Origin: an uncultured Alphaproteobacteria bacterium
GTDB lineage: Bacteria > Pseudomonadota > Alphaproteobacteria > Paracaedibacterales > CAITNM01
Reading direction: 5' to 3'
NCBI GenBank assembly: GCA_903874955.1
Contig: CAIQTY010000003.1
Span: forward strand, 1 to 57,871
DNA: 57,871 nucleotides
Below the pieces are notes generated by a model that saw nothing but the letters and a program-made list of their open reading frames with translations, was not told where the DNA came from and ran no database searches. The first letter of the stretch is position 1. Every line of letters begins with the position of its first letter. Shown piece by piece: positions 1-9,100 of the stretch. Position numbers and translations under genes: made by a program.

Positions 1-190
1 ACAAACTGAAACAGAAAAAAAATTAAGTCTTCATTTATTAGTATCAAATATATTAATCAACTTTGTATAAGAAATAATTTAAGGGTGGTTGAAAAGAGAA
101 ATATACGAATAAATAAGAAATACCTTGTTATAAAAAATATATAATATTATGTTAATATATAATTGTTGATGATATTTTAAGTGTGTATCC

Positions 191-604
191 ATGTATCGGA
201 TTGTTTTATTATGCTTGATCTGCAGCGAAAATATATTTTCTTCATCGAGAGGACTTTTACAATATCTAGATACTGATTCAATCACAGCTGCAGAAACCCT
301 AGAAATTGCAAAAAAAAACTTAATCACTCTCTCAGAAGTTAAGAAGCAATTTCAAGACGTTGACTCTAATAATCGTTCGAAGAATAGGTTGAATCCTTAT
401 GTTATTTGTATTAGAAAATATTCTAAAACGCTCAATGATCAAATACAGTGGCTTGAGGAAAATATGAATAGTTCTAATATGGACGCGAGAAATTCTCTTT
501 TATCTAGGTTAGGTAAGATAAATCAAATAAGTCTAGGTTTCAATGAACTTCGTACACATGAACAACTGGAGATTATAAAGCGGAGTTTTCAAAGGTTTCG
601 CTAA
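191..604 (+). CDS. Small putative secreted protein, unknown function
   Basis: A 137-residue protein I do not recognise. The N-terminus has a short hydrophobic stretch (residues 3-11) followed by a Ser-rich turn, which could be a weak signal peptide. The rest is polar and probably helical, rich in Lys, Asn, Gln and Leu, with no Cys pair or catalytic motif. The ATG at 191 is the first usable start and there is no clear Shine-Dalgarno sequence. It stands alone, converging on metK, whose stop lies 24 bp away. An overlapping opposite-strand frame near 79-327 has poor composition and was not called. The start and the secretion signal are uncertain. Confidence 0.5.
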   Translation: MYRIVLLCLICSENIFSSSRGLLQYLDTDSITAAETLEIAKKNLITLSEVKKQFQDVDSNNRSKNRLNPYVICIRKYSKTLNDQIQWLEENMNSSNMDARNSLLSRLGKINQISLGFNELRTHEQLEIIKRSFQRFR

Positions 605-627
605 AAAACCTTTTCAATGTAACAAGC

Positions 628-1788
628 CTATATTAGCTTTTTCAGTTCTTCATCAAGGTCAGTTTTTTCCCAAGAAAATCCACCATCACTTTGGGGTGAT
701 CTTCCAAAGTGACCATAGGAAGCAGTTCTTAAATAGATAGGACTGTTTAGATTAAGTCGTTCACGAATAGCACGTGGTCGAAGATCGATATTTTCAAGTA
801 TCCAATCTAAAATGAATTGATCATCTGCTTTACCTGTGCGGTGAGTTGTCAGATAAAGTGATAAAGGCTCTGCAAGTCCTATAGAATAAGAGACTTGGCA
901 GGTGCAACGTTCTGCCAGCCCTGATGCCACAATATTTTTTGCTAAATAGCGCATCATGTAAGCGCCAGATCTATCAACTTTTGTCGGATCTTTTCCTGAA
1001 AACGCACCGCCACCATGGGGTGCTGCGCCGCCGTAGGTGTCGACAATGATTTTTCGTCCAGTAAGTCCGGTGTCTCCGTCTGGGCCTCCGATTACGAATC
1101 GTCCGGTTGGGTTGATGAGTATATTTTCTTTTGATGGCATCCAGCCATTAGGCAGGCTGGCTTCTAAAATTGGAAGAACGATTTCATGCACTTTATCTAA
1201 AGACACATCAGCTGAATGCTGGGTTGAAACCAAAACTTTACTGGTGCCAAAAGGCTTACCATCTTTATACAAAAGTGTTACTTGTGATTTAGCATCTGGC
1301 CCTAATATATCTTGAAATTGCTCCACTCGAGCTTGATGAAGATTTTGTAAAATTCTATGAGAATAGAACAATGTTGCAGGCATTAGAGACTCTGTCTCGT
1401 CACAGGCATAACCAAACATAATTCCCTGGTCTCCAGCGCCTTCGTCTTTATTTTCTGTTGCATCAACGCCTATAGCAATATCAGCTGATTGCTCATGCAA
1501 AAAATTAGAGACCTCAATTTTTTTATAGTCAAAACCTTTTTGTTCGTATCCTATTTCAGCAATGAGTTCACGAATGGCAGTTTCTATTTCTTCGTCAGAG
1601 ATAGTTGCTTTTGAACGATATTCACCAGCGATGATGACTCGGTTAGTGGTTGCTAGGGTTTCTATGGCAAGTCTTGCGTGTGGATCTTGTTCAAGATGTA
1701 GATCAACAATAAGATCGGAAATTTGATCGCAGACTTTATCAGGATGTCCAGCTGATACTGACTCACTTGTAAATAAATATTGTGCCAT
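628..1788 (-). CDS. metK: S-adenosylmethionine synthase
   Basis: Makes S-adenosylmethionine from methionine and ATP in the cytoplasm, supplying methyl donor to enzymes such as TrmD. The 386 residues are the usual family length. Family signatures are visible: the N-terminal [13 protein letters not shown], the hexapeptide GAGDQG near residue 120, and the Gly-rich loop [16 protein letters not shown] near residue 265. The ATG is followed directly by the conserved [10 protein letters not shown] start, so the 5' end is secure. It is transcribed alone leftward, and its start is 54 bp from the divergent tatD start. That gap is too short for a SAM riboswitch and I saw none. Confidence 0.97.
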   Translation of the reverse strand: MAQYLFTSESVSAGHPDKVCDQISDLIVDLHLEQDPHARLAIETLATTNRVIIAGEYRSKATISDEEIETAIRELIAEIGYEQKGFDYKKIEVSNFLHEQSADIAIGVDATENKDEGAGDQGIMFGYACDETESLMPATLFYSHRILQNLHQARVEQFQDILGPDAKSQVTLLYKDGKPFGTSKVLVSTQHSADVSLDKVHEIVLPILEASLPNGWMPSKENILINPTGRFVIGGPDGDTGLTGRKIIVDTYGGAAPHGGGAFSGKDPTKVDRSGAYMMRYLAKNIVASGLAERCTCQVSYSIGLAEPLSLYLTTHRTGKADDQFILDWILENIDLRPRAIRERLNLNSPIYLRTASYGHFGRSPQSDGGFSWEKTDLDEELKKLI

Positions 1789-1842
1789 AGCGCTGCCTTT
1801 TAAATTTCGTTAGATTAGAGAAAATACTATTAGTAAACTTTA

Positions 1843-2625
1843 ATGCTTGTCGATAGCCATTGTCACCTAAATTTTCCTGAGTTTAAAGATGACCTTGATG
1901 AGGTTATTAAGAGAGCTCACGCTAATGGAATAAAATATATGCTGACAGTTAATACTCGTTTGTCTGAAATTTTAGCTTTGCAGTCTATTACAGAAAATCA
2001 TGAAAATATCTTTTGTAGTGTTGGTGTGCATCCGCATGACAGCAAGGATTATCATTACCCAGAGCTTATTAGTCAGCTTAAAAATCATGTAAAGCATCCA
2101 AAGGTTGTTGCATTAGGGGAAACGGGTCTTGATTATTTTTACAATAATAGTGAAAAAGAGGCTCAAATCGATTGCTTCAATATGCATTTAAGTGCAGGAA
2201 TTGAGCTTGATTTGCCTGTAATTATTCATACTCGTGATGCTGATGATGATACCATTTCATGCTTGGATAAATATCAAAACACAAAAGGAGTTTTCCATTG
2301 TTTTAGCGGATCGCGAGATTTTGCTAAGCAAGGGCTCGATAGGGGGCTTTATATATCTTTTTCAGGAATTATAACCTTTAAAACTGCTGCTGATTTGCGC
2401 GAAGTTGTAAAATATGTTCCTCTCGATAAGCTTCTTGTGGAGACAGATTCTCCATTTCTTGCACCTATTCCTAATCGTGGTAAGCGTAACGAGCCTGGTT
2501 TTACACTTTTTGTTGCCAAAATGGTCGCAGAGCTGAAGGGGCTTTCGCTTGAAGGAGTTGCTGAAGCGTCTACAGAAAATTTTTTCAGGCTATTTAACAA
2601 GGCTGATCTAATCAAAAATGTATAA
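1843..2625 (+). CDS. tatD: TatD-family metal-dependent deoxyribonuclease
   Basis: A 260-residue TIM-barrel amidohydrolase-like hydrolase of the TatD/YcfH family. The metal ligands H6 and H8 are present in SHCHLNF, GETGLDYFY supplies the conserved Glu, and later His residues (IIHTRDAD, GVFHCFSG) and the terminal ETDSPFLAP motif match the family. Known members are 3'-5' DNA exonucleases or D-aminoacyl-tRNA deacylases, so the exact substrate cannot be read here. The family often follows metG, which is absent; here it opens a rightward run and overlaps the next gene by 8 bp, suggesting translational coupling with the penicillin-binding protein. Confidence 0.93.
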   Translation: MLVDSHCHLNFPEFKDDLDEVIKRAHANGIKYMLTVNTRLSEILALQSITENHENIFCSVGVHPHDSKDYHYPELISQLKNHVKHPKVVALGETGLDYFYNNSEKEAQIDCFNMHLSAGIELDLPVIIHTRDADDDTISCLDKYQNTKGVFHCFSGSRDFAKQGLDRGLYISFSGIITFKTAADLREVVKYVPLDKLLVETDSPFLAPIPNRGKRNEPGFTLFVAKMVAELKGLSLEGVAEASTENFFRLFNKADLIKNV

Positions 2626-4786
2626 TGCTATTTTTAGAGTTTTACATAAAGCAAGCATAGCAATCCTAATTTGTGGAGTTATTTTTGTAGGATCGCTTTT
2701 ATGCGTTTACTGGCATGTAAAACCCAGTCTCCCAAATTCCGAATTTTTACATGATTACCAAGCCCCAGAAATTACAAGAATTTATGATAGGCATTTTCAA
2801 CTTATCCAAGAGCTTGCACCTGTTAAACGAGTGAATTTGAAAATAGAAGATATTCCAGAAAAAGTAATAGCGGCATTTTTGGTGGCAGAAGATAAAAATT
2901 TTTATTACCATCCAGGTATTGATCCAGCAAGAATTTTCCGTGCGTTGTTTCAAAATATTTTTCAAAAAAAATCTCAACAAAATTTAGTGGGTGCCTCTAC
3001 TATCACGCAGCAAGTAGCAAAAAACTTTTTGGTTGGTAATGAAAAAAGCTTTTTAAGAAAATTTCGTGAAGCTTTTGCAACTCTCTCAATAGAACGTCAG
3101 CTTTCTAAAGATCGTATTTTAGAGCTTTACTTAAATCATATTTACCTGGGAAATGGAGCATACGGTATTCAGGCTGCTTCCTTAAAATACTTTGGTAAAA
3201 GTGCTGAAGATTTGTCAACAGCGGAAGCTTCTGTGCTTGCTGCATTACCTAAGGCGCCTGCTCAGTTAAGTATCTCAAAAAATATCAAAAAACTTAAAGA
3301 TAGGCGTAATTCAATTATTTCTGGATTATTAGAACAAGGTTACATTTCAAGTGAAGAAGCGTCATTAGCAATAAATCAGCCAATTGAGTTTTTTGCTGAA
3401 GAAAAAAACACTCATAACTATAATTATTATGTAACACCTTTAAGAAATGCCCTTATTGACGAATTGCCGCACCTTAATATAACCGCTGGGTTAGAGATTT
3501 TTAGTTGTATGGATATGAAATTTCAGCACGCTGCTCAAAAAGCACTACGTGATGGCCTGCTAAAATATGATCTTCAGCAGAAAATTTTCTATAGACCAAT
3601 TACAAACTTAGGAGCTCCATACAAACTTGATTCTTTAAAACAAGTGTTGGTTCATGATTGTCCTGAGAATTTTAAAAAAGTTGTTGTGGATTTTGAAAAT
3701 CAAAAACCAATTGTCTTTTCTGAAGACAATAAGTCTTTTCCTCTTGATATGATTGGTTGGTCGTTTGAACTTCCTTTGAATAAGGGCGATGTTATATTAG
3801 TTGAAATCAAGGACAATAAAGCCTATCCCAGGCAAATCCCTGAGATAACTGGTGCGATTATTGTTATGGAAGCTGCAACTGGTCAAGTGCTTGCGTTAGT
3901 TGGTGGATGGAGCGCCGAAACGAATTCTTTTAATTGTGCTACCCAAGCTTTAAGACAGCCTGGTTCTAGCTTTAAACCTTTCGTTTATCTTGCTGCCTTG
4001 GAGCAAGGTGTGGATATAAATGACATTATTCAAGATGAATCCGTTACAATGATTTTAAATAATGGCAGAGAGATTTATAAACCAAAAAATATTAATAGAA
4101 AAATCAATGGATCTGTAACAGTTAAAAATAGTTTGGCTTATTCTTACAACTTAGCTTGCATCAATCTTGGGATGAGTACTGGTCTTGAACACATTCAAGA
4201 TATATCGGAATTATTTGAGATATATGACCAAACGCCAAAACATCCCTCAATTATTTTGGGTTCTAAAGAGACAACGCTGCTTAGAATGACGAGTGCCTAT
4301 GCAAAGATTTTTAATGGAGGTTATCATGTGAAGCCTAAGTTTTATACTGCATATACTCAAAGAAAAAGTTCTGATTTGAACAAAAATGCCACTTCTTTAA
4401 GTCACGAAAACCATGGAGAGCTTGCTGCAATTCCCATTAGTACCATGACGAATTATCAGAGTCTTGCTTCACCTTCAGCGGTTTTTGGGGTTTTAGAAAT
4501 GCTAAGAGCAGTGATTACATATGGAACAGGAAAATCTATTTACCCTCTTGAGCAGAAATTTGGTGTAAAAATCCGAGGGAAAACAGGGACAACAAACGAT
4601 AATAAAGATGCTTGGTTCATCGGTAGTTTAAGCATCCCTGGAACAATTTACCAAGATTCAAATCCTTTAGTTATTGGCGTTTTTGTGGGGTTTTTAAAAC
4701 CAAAGAATCTTGGCAATGGAGGTGCTGTAGTTGCCTTGCCAATATTTGGTAACTTTATAAAAAATATACTTTCTGATATTCTGTAA
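2618..4786 (+). CDS. mrcA: Class A penicillin-binding protein (PBP1A type)
   Basis: A bifunctional peptidoglycan glycosyltransferase/transpeptidase anchored in the inner membrane. Residues 12-33 form the membrane anchor. The GT51 domain follows, with catalytic Glu91 in EDKNFYYHPG and the helix signature GASTITQQVAKN. The transpeptidase domain carries SSFK with Ser450, SYN at 509-511 and KTG at 655-657, so all three catalytic motifs are intact. At 722 residues it is slightly shorter than typical PBP1A, and no PBP1C-type C-terminal domain is evident. It overlaps tatD by 8 bp. The alpha-2-macroglobulin gene two genes downstream recalls the E. coli pbpC-yfhM pair, so a PBP1C-like role alongside A2M is an alternative. 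Confidence 0.9.
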   Translation: MYNAIFRVLHKASIAILICGVIFVGSLLCVYWHVKPSLPNSEFLHDYQAPEITRIYDRHFQLIQELAPVKRVNLKIEDIPEKVIAAFLVAEDKNFYYHPGIDPARIFRALFQNIFQKKSQQNLVGASTITQQVAKNFLVGNEKSFLRKFREAFATLSIERQLSKDRILELYLNHIYLGNGAYGIQAASLKYFGKSAEDLSTAEASVLAALPKAPAQLSISKNIKKLKDRRNSIISGLLEQGYISSEEASLAINQPIEFFAEEKNTHNYNYYVTPLRNALIDELPHLNITAGLEIFSCMDMKFQHAAQKALRDGLLKYDLQQKIFYRPITNLGAPYKLDSLKQVLVHDCPENFKKVVVDFENQKPIVFSEDNKSFPLDMIGWSFELPLNKGDVILVEIKDNKAYPRQIPEITGAIIVMEAATGQVLALVGGWSAETNSFNCATQALRQPGSSFKPFVYLAALEQGVDINDIIQDESVTMILNNGREIYKPKNINRKINGSVTVKNSLAYSYNLACINLGMSTGLEHIQDISELFEIYDQTPKHPSIILGSKETTLLRMTSAYAKIFNGGYHVKPKFYTAYTQRKSSDLNKNATSLSHENHGELAAIPISTMTNYQSLASPSAVFGVLEMLRAVITYGTGKSIYPLEQKFGVKIRGKTGTTNDNKDAWFIGSLSIPGTIYQDSNPLVIGVFVGFLKPKNLGNGGAVVALPIFGNFIKNILSDIL

Positions 4787-4831
4787 ATATTAAGCGATTT
4801 TTTAGCTTTAGAAGGAGCTAGTTAAAATTTA

Positions 4832-6169
4832 GTGGAATCTATAGCAACACATATAGACGATCTCTCTAAGAAAACGATGAGCCAAAAACTTGGCGCTGTC
4901 AGCGCAGAAGGGCGGACATATTCTTATTGGCGTCGCAGGATTATGCTATCGATTATGGCAGGATACGCGGCTTTTTATCTCGTTCGTCAAAATTTCACAA
5001 TGGCTATCCCTTATCTGCAATCTGAACTTGGTTATAGCAAGGCAGAAATAGGAATCATTATCTCTACAGGCGCCATTTTGTATGGTCTTGGAAAAGGTAT
5101 AACTGGACTTTTAGGAGACCGAAGTAACGCAAGGTACTTTATGAGTGCTGGGTTGCTTGGTTCGGCAATCGTAAGCTTTTGTCTTGGTTTTAGTTCCGCA
5201 TGGTGGATGTTGCTTGTTCTTTACACAATCAATATGTGTTTTCAATCGATGGGCTGGCCCCCTTGTGCAAAGTTATTGACCCATTGGTTTAGTCCTAAGG
5301 AAATTGGCACCAAATGGGCATTGTGGAATACATCTCATCAAATCGGGGCAGCCGCTGTTGTTATAATTTCCCCCTATATTATGTCTGCCTACGGATGGCG
5401 TTATGTGTTTTTTGTGCCTGGTGTTTTTTGTGCATGTTTTGCGCTTTTCTTGTTAAATCGTTTAAGAGATTCACCTGAATCTTTAGGGCTTCCATCTATT
5501 GAAGCGCATCATGGCTTAGTCGAAGCCCATGCGGTTGATGATGGTAAACTAACTACCAAAGAAATTTTTTATCAAGTTGTTGGCAATAAGCTTGTTTGGT
5601 ATATGTGTGGAGCAAATTTCTTTGTTTACATTGTTCGTATGTTTGTGATGACTTGGGCACCAACTTTCTTAAGTGAATTCAAGGGAAGCAGTCTTAAGCA
5701 AGCAGGTTGGCAAACAGCGATGTTTGATATTACCGGTATGTTTGGCGGCCTTATTGCTGGTTACCTTTCTGATAAATTATTTGAGGGCAGAAGAGGTCGT
5801 GTAGGATTTTTATACATGGTTGTTTTGTCTTTAAGTATTTTATTTTTGTGGAAAGCGCCGATTGACCAAAAATGGCAGCATTTTTTGGGCATGATGCTTA
5901 TAGGTTTTTTGGTTACAGGGCCTCAGATTTTAGTTGGAGTTGCCGCTGCAGATTTTGCTTCTAAAAAAGCAGCGGGCGCTGCTTCTGGCCTAACAGGAAC
6001 CGTTGGCTATTTTGGTACAGCTGTAACTGGCGTTGGAGTTGGTTTAGTTGTTGATAATTCTGGCTGGGATTCGGCTTTTGCGTGTATTACAGTTTGTGCC
6101 TTGCTTAGTGCTTTTTTCTTTGCACTAACTTGGAATCATCGTGCTAAGGTCTTAGATAAGCAAAACTAA
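4832..6169 (+). CDS. Organophosphate:phosphate antiporter family (GlpT/UhpC-like) MFS transporter
   Basis: A 445-residue major facilitator protein with about 12 membrane segments. Family marks are YLVRQNFTMA (the substrate-phosphate Arg seen in GlpT/UhpT), GKGITGLLGDRSN, and the OPA signature around GWPPCAKLLTHWFS and WALWNTSHQIG. Known relatives exchange phosphate for glycerol-3-phosphate or hexose phosphates, or sense them (UhpC). In a host-associated bacterium, import of host sugar phosphates is the likely use, but the substrate is inferred. The GTG start has AAGGAG at 4811-4816, about 15 bases away, which is long; an internal ATG at 4877 is a possible alternative. It lies 45 bp after the PBP gene. 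Confidence 0.88.
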   Translation: MESIATHIDDLSKKTMSQKLGAVSAEGRTYSYWRRRIMLSIMAGYAAFYLVRQNFTMAIPYLQSELGYSKAEIGIIISTGAILYGLGKGITGLLGDRSNARYFMSAGLLGSAIVSFCLGFSSAWWMLLVLYTINMCFQSMGWPPCAKLLTHWFSPKEIGTKWALWNTSHQIGAAAVVIISPYIMSAYGWRYVFFVPGVFCACFALFLLNRLRDSPESLGLPSIEAHHGLVEAHAVDDGKLTTKEIFYQVVGNKLVWYMCGANFFVYIVRMFVMTWAPTFLSEFKGSSLKQAGWQTAMFDITGMFGGLIAGYLSDKLFEGRRGRVGFLYMVVLSLSILFLWKAPIDQKWQHFLGMMLIGFLVTGPQILVGVAAADFASKKAAGAASGLTGTVGYFGTAVTGVGVGLVVDNSGWDSAFACITVCALLSAFFFALTWNHRAKVLDKQN

Positions 6170-6184
6170 AATACACGGCTTTCA

Positions 6185-9100
6185 ATGTATTACAAAATTT
6201 TTGCATTTTTTGCACTTGGTTTTTTGCATGTGCTCAACGCAGAATTTAAATTTGAAGAATATGAAGCTAGCTCTCTTGAAGAATATCTTTCAGGGATTTC
6301 TGAAGAATTTTCAACAATCGATAAAGCTGAATATGAAAAATCTAAAAAAGAACTAGATGAATGTTTACAAAATCATGATAAGCCAAAAACTTCAACAAAA
6401 GTAATTTGGGCAAAATTATTATTAAAAGCAAAAACCCTTTTAACCTATCCTGATAAAACCGCAGATGACTCAATCAAAATAGCCCTATTTGCCCTTAAAG
6501 CAACTGAAAATATTAATAAAGCATATGATTATAGTTTTTTGTGTGAAAAAGCTTCATACCTCGCTTTTCAACAAAGTAAAAATAATTTAGAAAAAGCGAA
6601 AGCCTTAATGCTTTATTTAAATCAAAAAAAATGGAGAATAAATGCTGCTGTATTAGATGAATTAAATAAGCTTTATCCTATTGAAAAACTGCGAGAACAA
6701 GACCCAAGGTTTAAAGATGTTTTAAAGTTTAAATATATAAATAAGGAGGTTGAGGAAACACCAGAGGGTGCAATATTGCGCCTTAATTTCTCTCAACCTC
6801 TAAAGATTGATCAGCCAGAAAATTATATAGAAATTTTTCCAAAAGTGGATGGTTTTATTCAAGTGAATGGTTCGCAAATATCTATTTCTGGCTTTCAGGC
6901 AGGTATAGAATATACAGTCAAACTGAGATCAGGAGTGACAAGTGCTTTAGACGAAAAAACAGATCAAAAAAAAGAAATAGGTTTTCTTGTAAAAGATTTA
7001 AATTCAAGGATTAGTTTTCCTGGAAGTACTTATGTTTATCCCAAACAGGAAAAAATCCGATTACCAGTGCGAACTATCAATATAGATAAGGCTCAAGCGA
7101 CTTTGTATCGTATTCCCGATCGAGGAATAATTAATAACCTAAACTACTTAATGCGACGTTCCTATCACTTAGGTAACGCGGAAGAAATATTTTCACAAAC
7201 TTTAGACTTTGACGGTAAGGCCAAACCCAATCAAACAATCACAAAAAATATTGAAGCAACAAAAATTATTCCAGAGTTAAAGCCCGGTATCTATGTTCTA
7301 AAAGTCAGACAAAAAGGTGTTCTCGAATATTACAACGCTCAAGAGGCTGACCAATGGTTTATTGTAACTGACATAGGGCTCACAGCTGTTCATAGTGACC
7401 AAACTTTATTGGTGCATTCAAGAGCGTTTTCAAGCGCCAAATCTTTAAAAGATATTCAGCTTGAACTCATTAGCGCTGACAATGATGTATTGGCCACAGC
7501 AACGACTGATGAAGATGGTTTTGCTGAGTTTCCAAAAGAATTATTGAATGGAAAAGCTGGAAAAAAACCAGTAGCTATTTTTGCTAAAAATGAAACGCTT
7601 GGGTTTAGCTTTTTATGTATAGCTGGTGCAGGTTTTGATTTCAGCGACCGAGGTGTTAAAGGAAGAATCATACATGATGACTATGATGCGATGGTCTTTT
7701 GCGAGCGTGGGATATACAGGCCCGATGAAAAAGTTAACGTTGCTGTTATATTGCGCAACGGACAAGGTAAAGAAGTCCCTGTAACGCCAATTACTGTTAT
7801 TTTTAAATCACCTAAGGGTACTGAAATTAAGCGTGAAACGCTAAAGGGTAATACCCTAGGCACATACAGCACGGAGTATAGAATTCCTGCTGATTGTCCA
7901 ATTGGAATGTGGTCAGTAGAAATTTTTGTTGATCCTACCAAGCCATCTGTAGGAAGCACAAATTTTAGGGTTGATGATTTTAGTCCTAATAAAATGGAAA
8001 TGACTTTAAGTACGTCAGAAGCTATTGCAAAGCTGGGTAGCTCTCATTCTTGTAACTTAAATGCGTATTATTTGTATGGTGCTTCTGTCAAAGATAGACA
8101 GACCATTCTTGAAGCAAAAATTTCACCGAATGATACCCCATTTGAGAAATGGAAAGATTTTCATTTTGGTCTAGATAAAGAGAGCTTTGTTAGTCAGGTT
8201 TTAACAGGAACGTCTGAAATTATTCAAGATGGCAAAGCAGAGCTAAAAGTTGATATTCCAACTGATCTAAGTTGTTCTAAGGCACTGCGGATTGATTTTA
8301 CGGCAAGGCTTACAGATACTGCATCATCTCAGCAAGCATCTACATCAGCAATTCTATTAACTCAGCCCTACATCGTTGGTTTAAAAGAAAAAACTGAACA
8401 CTCTTCTGAAAATATAGAAGTTGAAGTTATTGCTGTTGATAGTTCTGGTAAACTAGTTGCTGCTGATGACCTTGAATATACTTTTTATCAAAGTGAGGCT
8501 AACTACCAGTGGTACAAGGATCATGGTTCATGGAGTTACCAATTGGTATATAACGACAAACCTCTTAAAAAAGGAGGCATTGTAACAAAAAATGATGGCG
8601 CTACTGTATTAAGTTTTAAAGGTGATCTTTCAGCTTCCTACGCAATCGAAATAAAGCAAAAAAGCGGCACAACAGTCGCAAAATATAGAATTGGCAGTCA
8701 ATATAGCAACCAAAAAGATCGTCCTGATGTTTTAAAAATTATTCCAGAAATGAAAGCGACAAAGCATGGAGAAAATGCAATTCTTCGGGTTTATTCTCCT
8801 TTTGAAGGAGAGGCCATTATCATTGCTGGACTAAACAACATTCAACTTAAAGATTCTGTTCACCTTAAAAAAGGTGAAAATGTACTGAAAATACCAACTC
8901 ATGAAACTTGGGGAAGTGGGGCTTATGTAATGGTTTCTCTTGTGAGACCGTTGGAGAAAAAAATACCAGGAATACATGCAAAACGTGCTGTTGGTGTGCA
9001 ATGGATCCAGATTGATCCCAGTGAAAATACATTAAACGTTAAATTAGATCTTCCTGAAATTGTGAAACCTCAAACTCAATTAAAAGTTCCAGTTCAAGTT

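Noticed and set aside
79..327. Leftward 82-residue frame opposite the first gene
   Set aside because: It overlaps the rightward secreted-protein candidate, and its Ile/Tyr/Phe-rich composition follows the AT-rich base content; no motif or ribosome-binding site.
1789..1842. SAM riboswitch upstream of metK
   Set aside because: The divergent gap to tatD is only 54 bp and contains no structure resembling SAM-I, SAM-II or SAM-V elements.
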